From Chamaecrista fasciculata (lineage: Eukaryota > Streptophyta > Magnoliopsida > Fabales > Fabaceae), in the NCBI GenBank assembly GCA_003254925.1, contig QANZ01021649.1, forward strand, positions 7,561 through 71,560: a stretch of 64,000 bases of DNA. The letters run 5' to 3'. Positions 10,701 through 21,849 of this stretch are shown here, in pieces (position 1 is the stretch's first letter; each line of letters starts with the position of its first letter). The notes under the pieces are model-generated. The model did no database searches and was not told the origin of the DNA. It worked only from the letters and a program-made list of their open reading frames with translations. Both the position numbers and the translations under genes were made by a program.

Positions 10701-11673
10701 CATTGGAAACGATTTTCCAACCTTAGAGATTATAAAATCCTGGTTAGGAAAATCTTTCTCAATGAAGGACTTAGGAGAAGCTGCATATATACTAGGGATT
10801 AAGATATATAGGGATAGATCTAGGAGGCTTCTCGGATTGAGTCAGAGTACATACTTGGATAAGGTATTGAAGAGGTTCAATATGCAGGATTCCAAGAAGG
10901 GAATCGTCCCGATGAATCATGGGCTGACCTTGAGCAAGAAACAGTGTCCCAAGACACTTGTTGAGCGAGGGCACATGAGTGGAATTCCCTATGCCTCGGC
11001 CATAGGATCTATCATGTATGCCATGTTATGTACTCGACCAGATGTGTCGTTTGCCCTAAGTATGACGAGCCGATTCCAACAAGACCCTGGTGAGGATCAT
11101 TGGATCGCTGTCAAGAATATCCTTAAGTACTTGAGAAGGACTAAGGATGAGTTCTTGGTTTACGGTGGAACTGATGAGGAGCTATGTGTAAGGGGTTACA
11201 CAGATGCTAGTTTCCAAACCGACCAAGATGACTTTAAATCACAGTCAGGATATGTTTTTGTCCTGAACGGCGGCAGCGTGAGTTGGAACAGTTCAAAGCA
11301 GAGCACGATTGCCGATTCCACAACGGAGTCCGAGTATATTGCAGCATCGGATGCGGTAAAGGAGGCTGTGTGGATTAGAAAATTCATCTCCGAGCTTGGG
11401 GTGGTTCCGACCATTTCTGATCCCGTAACCCTGTATTGTGACAATAGTGGCGCTATTGCACAAGTCAAGGAGCCACGGTCCCACCAGAGGACCAAACATA
11501 TACTGAGACGTTTTCACCTTGTCAGGGAGAGGATTGACAGAGGTGATGTGAAGATATGCATAGTAGCAGGCGAGGACAACGTTGCTGATCCTCTAACTAA
11601 ACCTCTTGCAAGAATTATACATGAGCGACATGTATCGTCGATGGGGATTAGACACATTGATCAGTGTACCTAG
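7705..11673 (+). CDS. Copia Gag-Pol polyprotein, uninterrupted
   Basis: One frame of 1322 residues encodes the whole retrotransposon polyprotein. In order it holds: a gag domain (about 1-215); a lysine-rich linker; a CCHC knuckle at C253-C256-H261-C266; an aspartic protease with D301-T-A in place of the usual DTG/DSG; the integrase HHCC zinc site (H440, H445, C471, C474) and D501-D564-E600 triad with 35 residues between the last two; a reverse transcriptase with YVDD at 993-996; and RNase H with D1167, the TESEY glutamates (1208/1210) and D1246. The start is the ATG conserved in copies C, D, E and F. Oddities are V597 where relatives have NGV before the integrase glutamate, and KMDVKTTLLNG where relatives have QMDVKTAFLNG in the polymerase. 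It is coding-complete, but activity is doubtful, and the 5' LTR promoter is damaged. Confidence 0.93.
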   Translation: MATNVQTLSLRSVLEKDKLTGTNFLDWYRNLRIVLNQERKLYVLENPIPEQPAANAPRAQRDAYEKHQSDSVDVPSLMLVTMVPEIQKNMENKGAYEIIIHLREMFQVQARQERFETAKALYSCKMAKGRSVSAHVLKMQGYIDHLARLGFPIVPELATDLILNSLPRSYDQFVLNFNMNGMEKTISELHGMLKTAEASIKKVRSTVLLVQNKGKGKGKGKRKGDAEVGGTKPAAKPNPPPAKKAKPNKETVCFFCQKPGHWKRNCKLYMEDLKKKKSEASTSGIFVIGIHLSTPTTWVLDTACGSHIFTNVQGLRGSRKLSRGEVDIRVGNGARVAAVAVGTYELVFPIGLVLLLNNCYYVPSLSSNIISLSYLDKEGFNCMNGNGRCSIYKNDVLYAYGDLHDNHYILKLEQSRNNEIYNIDTKRIKIRESNPTYLWHCRLGHINERRLGKLHRDGLLSSFDFESYDACESCLLGKITKAHFTGHSERASDLLGIIHSDVCGPMSINARGGYSYFIMFTDDFSRYGYVYLMKHKSESFEIFKTFQNEVENQLDKKIKILRSDRGGEYLSQDFTDHLSSCGIVSRLTPPGTPQWNVVSERRNRTLLDMVRSMMSQTDLPPSFWGYALEAASFTLNRVPSKAVEKTPYEIWKGRSPDLSYLKVWECEVYVKQQAIDKLSAKSLKCLFVGYPKETRGYYVYCPADNKVFVDRSVFFLEKDLVSKRNSGSKVDLEEVQNPQGTSEAQTETGEVPQDVVEAPQQSQGPRRSDRTRFQLERYYGFLVTENKEVLLTERGEPTTYQEAIVDPNSEKWLEAMKAEMQSMYDNMVWTLVAPPEGVKPVGCKCVFKEKTDMDGNVNVFKVRLVAKGFTQRQGIDYDETFSPVAMAKSIRILLAIAAYYDYGIWKMDVKTTLLNGRLPEDVYMIQPEGFVCPEAPDMVCKLQRSIYGLKQASKSWNHRFDEVVKEFGFLQNPDEPCVYKKVSGSTIVFLVLYVDDILLIGNDFPTLEIIKSWLGKSFSMKDLGEAAYILGIKIYRDRSRRLLGLSQSTYLDKVLKRFNMQDSKKGIVPMNHGLTLSKKQCPKTLVERGHMSGIPYASAIGSIMYAMLCTRPDVSFALSMTSRFQQDPGEDHWIAVKNILKYLRRTKDEFLVYGGTDEELCVRGYTDASFQTDQDDFKSQSGYVFVLNGGSVSWNSSKQSTIADSTTESEYIAASDAVKEAVWIRKFISELGVVPTISDPVTLYCDNSGAIAQVKEPRSHQRTKHILRRFHLVRERIDRGDVKICIVAGEDNVADPLTKPLARIIHERHVSSMGIRHIDQCT

Positions 11674-11706
11674 GAGTAGGAACGGTTAAACTGATTGTAC
11701 CCTAAT

Positions 11707-11719
11707 GCAAGTGGTAGTC
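11707..11719 (+). other. Polypurine tract of A
   Basis: GCAAGTGGTAGTC lies directly before the 3' LTR. In J, C and E the same place reads GCAAGTGGGAGT, so A carries a G-to-T change that interrupts the purine run. It would prime plus-strand DNA synthesis. Confidence 0.75.
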
Positions 11720-13452
11720 TGTTGGAGATTGTGCCCTAGGGCCAATCATTTTATGTAAATATGTTGTGAACATATTATTAATTTATGGAGATAAATTAAT
11801 GTGTTATCATGTTATTAGTATGTTTACTATGATAACGTCCATGATTAATTATGAGATAATTAATCTAAATTTGTCCCTGGTCGATTGTTTTTATGGGAAC
11901 AAAAATGAACTAAGACCAGCATGACCACGGTGCATAGAGATGCATGCACTAGATGCTGGGACGAGAGTCATGGTGCAATTACGTAAGGGGTTACGAGTTG
12001 CTGGACCGACCCGGAGAGTCCTGCATGGGTTTAGTCATCAGCTTGCCTCTCCTTGTACGGCTGTAGCGATGCCTTAGACCTGAGGTCATCATTATTCCGG
12101 CGCTGCAGTTGTCAAACTTTGGCTTAGTGTAACGCTGCCTGTGACAGGGTAGCGATAAGGGCTAAGTACGGGTTTGGTTGATTGCCGTGCTAAGGAATGT
12201 GGATTGGCCAAAATGGGATTTTGTCCCTCATTAAATGAGAGATATCTAACTGGCGCCCTCGATGAGGCTGTCCAGGAAAAAGGGTGGCCACTCAGGAAAT
12301 GGGACTTACTCAGGGAATCGAGAAAGTTGTGGTTTGGATTGTGGATGATTTTCCTGTGCCTAGTCCATGACCAAGATATCGTAGGACAATAGGATCTCTA
12401 ACAAGGAGGTACTGAGGTTAAGTCGTTTTAGTAAAAAGGATAACTCACGTGTTTTGGGTAGTTGTGATGGCTTGCTAGAGTCCGCTCACGACTTGTAGGT
12501 CATGGGGATGACTTGCTGCCAACTTCACGTGGGGCCTACTGGGTCACACACGAGCAGGAACATAACACCAATTAAAAGGGACACGAAATAGGGTTAATTC
12601 GTTGGTCACTCAGGTGGCACGATTTAAGACACAGAGGAAATGTCTGGGACATTATGTCTTGTCTTAATTAATCTACAGTTGTAAGATATTTAAATTTGTG
12701 GGACAAGTTTAAATATAATTGTCAAATGATTAATGGGGATTAATTATTTACAATTAAAATATTAGGGAAAAATAATTCAGATAATATTCCTAAAAGTTAG
12801 GGAATTATTGAATTATAAAATTCCCCAATAATTATATGAGGGTGGCGCCTCTTTGAGATTATTTGGATAAATAAAATTGTTTTATTAATTCAAATAATAA
12901 GTTTGAATTCAAAAGATTTGATGGAGATATCAAAAGATTTGATTCAAACAGATTTGGTGAGATCTCCTCTCAGAATCTTTGGTAAATCATAAATTAAGGA
13001 AAGTTTTTGATTTATAAAAATTCCAAGGAAAAGGGAGAGGGAGATGGCGCATGGTTGGTGGGTCCCAATGAGAGATTTGATCTCTCATTTGATTCTCCAA
13101 GATTGCAGTTCGAATTTAAATTAAAATATTAAGGCAATATTTTAATTGTAAATTCAAGTCCTAAAATAATTATATTGTCAGAATATCTTGATTTTAGGAA
13201 TAATTAAATCACCAAATTTTTGTCTATAAAAAGGGGGCAAGTCGACTTGCCCCACACACTTGTGAAAGCAAGCATACTAACCCTAGTTTTGATTTTCTTC
13301 CTCCTTGAAGAGAGAGAGTGAAAACCGCACCTTTGCACCCATACAGAGAGAAAGTCGACTTTTGCTAAGGAGTTGGTAAAATCGATTTTGCTCCATAATT
13401 AGGGTTTAAGAGAAGAAAAGGCAAGAAGGAGTTCTTGTGGGGGGTTTCTTCT
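11720..13452 (+). repeat. 3' LTR of A, left part
   Basis: This part begins TGTTGGAGATTGTG and continues to the insertion point of J at 13453. It keeps the TATA box (CTATAAAAA at about 13224) and the 20-bp palindrome at 13234-13253 that A's 5' LTR partly lost. The rest of the LTR lies at 27643-27977. Confidence 0.95.
13224..13253 (+). promoter_or_regulatory. TATA box plus palindrome in A's 3' LTR
   Basis: CTATAAAAA is followed at once by a perfect 20-bp palindrome centred on GTCGAC (13234-13253). This is the intact version of the promoter deleted in A's 5' LTR. Confidence 0.6.
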
Positions 13453-15511
13453 TGTTGGAGATTGTGCCCTAGGGCCAATCGTTTTATGTAAATATGTTGT
13501 GAACATATTATTAATTTATGGAAGATAAATTAATGTGTTATCATGTTATTAGCATGTTTACTATGATAACATCCATGATTAATTATGATATAATTGATCT
13601 AAATTAGTCCCTGGTCGATTATTTTTGTGGGAACAAAAATGAACTAAGACCAGCATGACCTCGGTGCATGAGATGCACGCACTAGATGCTGGGACGAGAG
13701 TCATGGTGCAATTACGTAAGGTGGTTACGAGTTGCTGGACTGACCCGGAGAGTCCTGCATGGGTTTAGTCATCAGCTTGCCTCTCCTTGTACGCCTGTAG
13801 CGATGCCTTAGACCTGAGGTCATCATTATTCCGGCGTTGCAGTAGTCAGACTTTGGCTTAGTCTAACGCTGCCCGTAACAGAGTAGTCATAAGGGCTAAG
13901 TACGGGTCTGGTTGATTGCATTGCTGTGGCATGTGGATTGACCAAAATGAGATTTTGTCCCTCATTAGATGAGAGATATCTAACTGGCGCCCTCGATGAG
14001 TCTGTCCAGGAAAAAGAGTGGCCACTCAAGAATTGAGACTTACTCAGGGAATCGAGAAAGTTGTGGTTTGGATTATGGATGACTTTCCTGTGCCTAGTCC
14101 ATGACCAAGATATCGTAGGACAATCGGATCTCTGACACGGAGGTACTGAGATTAAGTCGTTTTAGTAAAAACGATAACTCACGTGTTTTGGGTAGTTGTG
14201 ATGCCTTGCTAGAGTCCGCTCACGACCTGTAGGTCATGGGGATGCCATCCTGCCAACTTAACGTGGGGCCTGCTGGGTCACACACGAGCAGGAACAGAAC
14301 ACCATTTGAAAGGGACACGAATTAGGGTTAATTCGTGGGTCACGCGAGTGACACGATTTAAGACACAGAGGAAATGTCTGGGACATTATGTCTTGTCTTA
14401 ATTAATCTACAGATGACATATTTAGATTTGTGGGACAAATTTAAATATAAATAATTGTTAATATAATTAATGAGATTAATTATTAACAATTTAAATATTA
14501 GGAAATTAATTCAGATAATGTTCCTAAGAGTTAGGAAATTATTGAATTATAAAATTCCTAAATAAATAAAGAGGGTGGCGCCTCTAAGGGATTATTTGGA
14601 TAAATAAAAGAGTTTTATTAATTCAAATAATAAGTTTGAATTCAAAAGATTTGATGGAGATTTCAAAATATTTGAATTCAAAAGATTTGGTGAAGATCTC
14701 ATCTTAGAATCTTTGGTGAATCAAAAATAAGGAAAGTTTTTGATTTATAAAATTTCAAGGAAAAGGGGAGAGTGAGATGGCGCCATCTTGGTGGGTCCCA
14801 TTGGGAGATTTGATCTCTCATTTGATTCTCCAAGATTGCAATTAGAATTTAAATATAATATTAAGGTAATATTATAATTATAAATTCAAGTCTTTAAATA
14901 ATTATATTATCAGAATATCTTTATTTTAGGAATAATTAAATCACAAAATTTTAGTCTATAAATATATGGGCAAGTCGACTTGCACCATAATTGTCTGACA
15001 AGCAATTTTATGCAACCCTAATTTGGTTTTCCTCCTAAGAGTTAGAGAGAGAGAATATTCCTTTGCACACACAAGAGAGAAAGTCGACTTTCTCTAAGAG
15101 TTAGAGAATTTCGACTTAAGCTCTAGAATTTGGGTTTGTGAGAGAAGAATAGGCAAGAAGGAGTTCTTGTGGGGGGATTCTTCTAAGCGCCACCTCAATT
15201 GCTGGTTCAAGAAGGAGTTCTTGAAGTCAGAGGTCTGTAGATTGGTCCCTGATTCTTTTGGAGAAAAGAATTGGAGGCTAGTACCTCGGTGTTCAAAGAA
15301 ACTGTTCGTGTGGATTACTGGCAGAGGGAGAACGCTGGGAGTGGGCTCCGTGGAACTCGCCTTGTTCAACTATCAGATTGAAACTCGTGAGGTATAACAC
15401 TAACCAAAAGTTTGAAATTCTGCTAGCGGATCCGTTCGGGAATCATAGGACCTAGGCGTTTTAATTATTTTATTTTTGCTTCGCTGCTTTAGGCGCCTAG
15501 GATTCCCAACA
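13453..15511 (+). repeat. 5' LTR of J
   Basis: The LTR runs from TGTTGGAG to TTCCCAACA, 2059 bp, matching J's 3' LTR in length and variants. A TATA box (TCTATAAATATATG, about 14955) is followed by a one-base-damaged form of the family palindrome; the right arm reads TTGCAC instead of TTGCCC. Confidence 0.95.
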
Positions 15512-15512
15512 G

Positions 15513-15525
15513 TGGTATCAGAGCC
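15513..15525 (+). other. Primer binding site of J (tRNA-iMet)
   Basis: TGGTATCAGAGCC lies two bases after the 5' LTR end, identical to the site in A. Confidence 0.95.
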
Positions 15526-16368
15526 ACGCTAGTTCTAGTATTTAAAACTGTTTGTTTGTACATGTGATGTATGATGTTGTGTGTTTACCGCTTCCAATCG
15601 CGTTTTGGTTTTACAAAGAAATCCACCGATCAATTTTCTTAAAAATTCAATCTACAGAAAAAGGTGCAAATTATATGTATGAGATACATATAAGTCGATT
15701 GGATGGACTGGAAAATTTTTCTTGATGATCTAGGCCAAAATCGAAATTCCTCTATAATTATAGTTAAAAGAGTTTTAATTATAATAATTATAAAGGTGGC
15801 TGAAAATTGTTAAAATTGAGAATTTTAAAATTTTTGGGGGTCAATATTTATAAATTCTTGAATGAGATTCATGGTATTTATAATTATTGACAAGAGGCCT
15901 AATCTCAAGAAAAGGGCATGTTAAAATTGCACAGACCTAAAGTGGAACACAATTTTAAAAGGAGTTTTAATTTGTGTGTTTGTTACCGTGTTTGACATAA
16001 TTGTATGAATTGTTCATATTTGAATTGTGTGGTGTTGGATATGGCTCTAGGAGGTTTATTTCGGTAAATACGGCCTGCGTGTCGTCTCCCTCTACTCTGG
16101 TGTAAAATTTAATTTCTGTTTATACCTCAATGTAACTGGGGTTTATTCACGTGTAATTTTATTTTTCCTTTTAGAAAGGTTCTCTCATTGGCTTGGGAGA
16201 ACTCTAGGGTAGATGGGCCATATCTAAAGACGGTGTTTATTTTGCATTTAGTTGTATGAGATGCGCTAGATGTATGTTTAGGCTGCGATTTTAACATGCT
16301 AATTTATATATATATTGCGCTACTACGTATACGATACGAGCGTGGGATTTTGTATGAGATACAAAATC
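15526..16368 (+). other. Leader of J up to the assembly gap
   Basis: This is non-coding leader that aligns with A's leader through the ACGATACGAGCG dyad region. The part that should hold the three hairpins and the gag start falls in the gap. Confidence 0.85.
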
Positions 16369-16804
16369 NNNNNNNNNNNNNNNNNNNNNNNNNNNNNNNN
16401 NNNNNNNNNNNNNNNNNNNNNNNNNNNNNNNNNNNNNNNNNNNNNNNNNNNNNNNNNNNNNNNNNNNNNNNNNNNNNNNNNNNNNNNNNNNNNNNNNNNN
16501 NNNNNNNNNNNNNNNNNNNNNNNNNNNNNNNNNNNNNNNNNNNNNNNNNNNNNNNNNNNNNNNNNNNNNNNNNNNNNNNNNNNNNNNNNNNNNNNNNNNN
16601 NNNNNNNNNNNNNNNNNNNNNNNNNNNNNNNNNNNNNNNNNNNNNNNNNNNNNNNNNNNNNNNNNNNNNNNNNNNNNNNNNNNNNNNNNNNNNNNNNNNN
16701 NNNNNNNNNNNNNNNNNNNNNNNNNNNNNNNNNNNNNNNNNNNNNNNNNNNNNNNNNNNNNNNNNNNNNNNNNNNNNNNNNNNNNNNNNNNNNNNNNNNN
16801 NNNN
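16369..16804. other. Assembly gap (436 N)
   Basis: The run of N replaces the end of J's leader and the first ~31 codons of gag. In element A the equivalent interval (7007-7795) is 789 bases, so the gap is either undersized by about 350 bases or hides a deletion. Any open frame crossing it is unsupported. Confidence 0.99.
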
Positions 16805-17316
16805 TGAGAATAGTTCTCACCCAGGAAAGAAAGCTCTATGTCCTAGAAAACCCCATCCCTGAACAGCCTGCTGCTAACGCTCCAAGAGCACAGAGAGATT
16901 CTTATGAGAAGCATCAAAGTGACTCTGTGGACGTTGCCTATCTTATGCTGGTAACCATGGTTCCCGAGATTCAAAAGAACTTGGAGAACAAAGGGGCATA
17001 TGAGATAATAACACATCTCAGGGAAATGTTCCAAGTACAGGCAAGGCAAGAGAGATTTGAGACAGCAAAGGCTCTATACTCTTGCAAGATGGCAGAAGGT
17101 CAATCTGTTAGTGCTCACGTCTTGAAGATGCAGGGGTACATAGATCACCTTGCCAGGCTGGGTTTTCCGATTGTGCCAGAGCTAGCGACGGATTTGATCC
17201 TAAATTCGCTACCTAGAAGTTATGACCAGTTCGTCTTAAACTTCAACCTGAATGGCATGGAGAAAATAGTTTCTGAACTGCATGGGATGCTAAAGACTAC
17301 TGAGGAATCTATTAAG
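16805..17316 (+). pseudogene. Copia gag of J, part before solo LTR K
   Basis: The gag frame is open from the gap edge (RIVLTQERKLYVLENP) through the UBN2-type domain to ELHGMLKTTEESIK. It is cut at 17316 by solo LTR K, whose TTAAG duplication lies at 17312-17316. The frame resumes at 21850 after K. Before that insertion this region was probably coding. Confidence 0.88.
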
Positions 17317-20300
17317 TGTTGGAGATTGTGCCCTAGGGCCAATCATTTTATAGATATGTTGTGAACATATCAATTAATTTATGGAGATAAATTAATGGTT
17401 ATCATATTATTAGCATGTTTACTATGATAACAGTCCGTGATTAATTATGAGATAATTAATCTAAACTGTCCCTGGTCGCTCATTCAAGTGGGAACTTGAA
17501 ATGAACTAAGACCAGCATGACCTCGGTGCATAGAGATGCATACACTAGATGTTGGTACGAGAGTCATGGTGCAATTACGTAAGGGGTTATGAGTTGCTGG
17601 ACATGACCCGGAGAGTCCTGCATGGGTTTAGTCATCAGCTGATGGAGATTGTGCCCTAGGGTCAATCATCCTTTAGATATGTTGGGAACATATCAATTAA
17701 TTTATGGAGATAAATTAATGGTTATCATATTATTAGCATGTTTACTATGATAACAGTCCATGATTAATTATGAGATAGTTAATCTAAACAGTCCCTGGTC
17801 GCTCATTCGAGTGGGAACCTGAATTGAACCAAGACCAGCATGACCTCGGTGCATGGAGATGCACGCACTAGATGCTGGGACGAGAGTCATGGTATAATTA
17901 TGTAAGAGTTACAAGTTGCTGGACCGACCCGGAGAGTTCTGCATGGGTTCAGTCATTAGCTGGTCTCTCCTGTACAATCTGTCATGATGCCCTTAGACCT
18001 GAGGTCTTGACTATTCCGGCATTACAGTTGTCAAGCTTTGGCTTAGTCTAACGTTATCCGTAACAGGGTAGCCATAAGGGCTGAGTACGGGTTTGGTTGA
18101 TTGTCGTGCTGAGGAATGTGGTTGACCAAGATGGAATTTTGTCCCTCATAGAGATGGGAGATATTTAACTGGGCCCCTCGACGAGTCTGTCCAAGGGAAT
18201 GTGTGGCCACACTGGATATTGGGACTTACTCAGGAGATCGAGAAAGTTGAGGTTTGGATTTTGGATGACATTCCCATGCCTAATCCTTACCGAAATATCG
18301 TAGGACAAAAAGGGATCTGAACATGATAGTACTAAGGTTAAGTCGTTTATGGGTTAGAACGATAACTCACGTGTCTTGGGTAGTCGTGATGGCTTGCTAG
18401 AGTCCGCTCTTGACTTGTAAATCATGAGATGATTTACTGCCAACTTCACGTGGGGCCTGCTGGGTCACACACGAGCAGGAACCAGATGCCAAGCTGGAAC
18501 ACGAGTTAACCCTAATTCGTGGGTCACATTTGTGACACCGTTTGAGACATAACTTATTGTGGGACATAAAGTCTTGTCTTAAATTAATTATCTACAGATA
18601 TATAATATTTAGATTTCTGAGACAAATTTAAATATATATATGATAATTGTTAAATAGATAATTGGATTAGGCTATTTACAATTATATTCCTATTTATAAT
18701 ATTAGGGGAATTATAAATTAGATAATGTTCCTAAGAGTTAGGAAATTATTAATTTATTAAATTCACTAATATTAGGACTAAATAGGATGAGGTTGGCGCC
18801 TCATATATACAAGGAATTTAATTAATAAAAATGTTTTATTAATTAAAGTCATGGCTTGAAATTTGAAATTCAAATGAGATTTGATCTAGATTTCAAATGG
18901 ATGAATTAAATATATTAAAGTAATATTTTAATTCATGACTTATAGGGCAAGTCGAAAATCCTAGGCTTATTGGATTTAAAATATTGATGTAATATTTTAA
19001 TTCAATTATCTAGAGTTTGAGACTTGGTGAGATTGACTTAAAGATATTGTGGCAATTCTTTAATTCAATATTGTTGGAAAATAACAAATTAGTTATAACT
19101 ATCTAAGAGTTAGTTAGTTATTTTGATTTATTAAATTGCAACAAATTGTTAAAGGGGATGGCGCATGGGAGAGAGAGATTTGGGAAGATTTGATCTTCCA
19201 AATTGATTCTCCAAGATTGCATTTTGATTCCAATTTTAATATTAAGGTAATATTTTAAATTGGAAATCAAGTCCTAAAATTGTGATATTAAGATATCATA
19301 ATCTTATGGTTTGATAATTATATGATTTTAGGCTTTCCTAAAATTATAATTATCAAAGTCCCCAAGCCCTATAAATAGGAAGCCTAGAAGTCGACTTTTA
19401 CAACACAACAACTTGAGAATTGGATTCTTGGGTGAGAGCTAATCTAGAGAGAGAAAATTCGATTTTTACTCTAGGTTAGAGAGAGAATTCACAAACTTGA
19501 GAATTGGATTATTGAGAGTGAAATCACAAAAGGGTGAGAGCCTCATGCACATAGAAAAGTCGATTTAGCCTAATTCTTCTTAGAGAGAAAATTCGATTTT
19601 CTCTTGGTGAGGAGAGAGAGAGAAAAACGCAATCTTGCTTTCCTAGAGAGAGAAAGTGGCGCACAATATTAAGAGTTAATATTGTGTGACAAGGTTGTGA
19701 GGGATCAAGAAGAGTTCTTGATCAAGGCGCCATATAGTTCTTGATAATTCAAGAAGAGTTCATGAATTAAAAGAACACCCGTAGATAAAGGTTCCGGATT
19801 CACTTGAGAAGTGAAGGAGGCTAGCACCTAGGCATCTCCAAACTGTTCGTGTGAATTACCGGCGGAGGAAGGACTCGTCAAGTGGACTTCTTGGAAACGC
19901 CCCGTTCAACTAAACGATTGAAACTCGTGAGGTATACCACTTAACCAAAAGTTTTAAATTCAGCTAGCGGATCCGTTCGGGAATTCTTGGACCTGGGCGT
20001 TTAAAGTTTTTTTATTTACTGTTTTTCATGCTTCCGCTGCCTTAGGCGCCCTTGAATTCCCAACATCAGCTTGCCTCTCCTGTACACCTGTCACGACGCC
20101 TTAGACCTGAGGTCATCATTATTCCGGCATTGCAGTTGTCAGACTTTGGCTTAGTCTAACGCTACCCGTAACAGGGTAGTCATAAGGGCTAAGTACGGGT
20201 CTGGTTGATTGCCGTGCTGAGGAATGTGGATTGGCCAAAATGGGATTTTGTTCCTCGTTAAATGAGAGATATCTAACTGGCGCCCTCGATGAGTCTGTCT

Positions 20301-21844
20301 AGGAAAAATGCGTGGCCACGTTGGGATTTGGGACTTACTCAGGAAATCGAGAAAGTTGAGGTCTGGATTATGGATGACTTTCCTGTGCCTAATCCATGAT
20401 CAAGATATCGTGTGACAATAGGGTCTTTGACAAGGTGGTACTAAGGTTAAGTCGTTTTTGGTAAAAAAACGATAACTCACGTGTTTTGGGTAGTCGTGAT
20501 GGCTTGCTAGAGTCCGCTCACGACTTGTAGGTCATGGGGATGACCTACTGCCAACTTCACGTGGGGCCTGCTAGGTCACACACAAGCAGGAACAGGACAC
20601 CATTTAAAAGGGACACGAATTAGGGTTAATTCGTGGTTCACTCCGGTGGCACGATTTAAGACACAGGAATAGTCTGGGACATTAGGTCTTGTCTTAATTG
20701 ATCTACAGTTGTGAAGTATTTAAATTTGTGAGACAAATTTAAATATAATAATTGTTAAATGATTAATGGGGATTAATTATTTACAATTAAAATATTAGGG
20801 AAAAATAATTCAGATAAGGTTCCTAAGAGTTAGGAAATTATTGAATTATAAAATTCCCTAATATTGGCGTGAGGGTGGCGCCTCTTTTATGATTTTAGAT
20901 TAATAAAATTGTTTTATTAATTTAAATAATAATTTGAATTCAAAAGATTTGATGGAGATATCAAAAGATTTGAGTTCAAATAGATTTGATGAGATCTCAA
21001 ATCAGGATCTTTGGAGAATCATGACTTCCTAAGAGTTAGGAAGGTTTTTGATTTATAAAATTCCAAAGATAATTAGAGCAATATGGCGACATCTTAGAGT
21101 ATCTTTTGGGGAGATTTGATCTCTCATTTGATTCTCTAAGATTACGATTTGAATTTAAATTTAATATTATGGTAATATTATAATTTGAAATTCAAATTCA
21201 TGAAGCCATTATTATGATTTAGAATTATAATAATGCTCTAAAAATAATTATAAAAGCCCTAGGGCTAGGCGCCTAGGCTAATGTGGAGTGAGAATTCAAT
21301 TGTGCAATTTTCATCCTCCTTGTTCAGAGAGATAGAAAAATCGCCTCCTTCAAAACCCTAGTTTCCAAGTGAGGAAATTTTTGGTTCTCAAGAGTTGAGA
21401 GGGTAAAATCGACTTGACCTAAGGAGTTAGGCAATTCGATTTGTGGTTGCCAAAAATTAGGGTTTGTGAGAGAAGGAAATACAAGAAGGAGTTTTTGTGA
21501 GGAATTCTCCATTGCGCCACTTTTGGAGTTTGAATCAAGAAGGAGTTCTTGAGTTCAAATACACTGTAGATTGGTCCCTGGTTCTTTTGGAGAAAAGAAC
21601 TGAAGGCTAGCACCTTGGTGCCCGAAGAAACTGTTCGTGTGGATTACTGGAAGAGGGAGAACTCTGGGAGTGGGCTCCTTGGACACGCCTTGTTCAACCA
21701 ATCGATTGAAACTCGTGAGGTATAGCACTATCTTAAAAGTTTTAAATTCTACTAGCGGATCCGTTCGGGAATTTTAGGACCTTGCGTGTTTTATTTTAAT
21801 TTTATATTTTCTTCCGCTGCGTTAGGCCCCTAGAATTCCCAACA
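17317..21844 (+). repeat. Solo LTR K in J's gag (holds L)
   Basis: K is a TGTTGG...CCCAACA LTR of about 2.1 kb net, flanked by TTAAG (17312-17316 and 21845-21849), with no internal region. It is split by solo LTR L after 17639. Its promoter differs from the rest of the family: TATAAAAG near 21249 is followed by another palindrome, AGCCCTAGGGCT at 21255-21266, overlapping TAGGCGCCTA. Confidence 0.94.
17640..20065 (+). repeat. Solo LTR L (TGATGG subfamily) inside K
   Basis: L is 2426 bp, beginning TGATGGAGATTGTG and ending AATTCCCAACA. It is flanked by TCAGC at 17635-17639 and 20066-20070. It belongs to the TGATGG subfamily shared with E and F. A TATA box at about 19369 (CTATAAATAGG) precedes a 10-bp palindrome AAGTCGACTT (19388-19397). 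This is the deepest insertion in the left nest: D, A, J, K, L. Confidence 0.94.
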
Positions 21845-21849
21845 TTAAG

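Noticed and set aside
12174-12392. Frames of 60-75 codons inside the LTRs (also 13826-14029, 25735-25944, 31762-31959)
   Set aside because: They recur on both strands at the same LTR position because the LTR is repeated, and they show no protein family features.
16296-17364. Open frames spanning the assembly gap
   Set aside because: They consist mostly of unknown bases. Only the gag portion from 16805 is supported by sequence.
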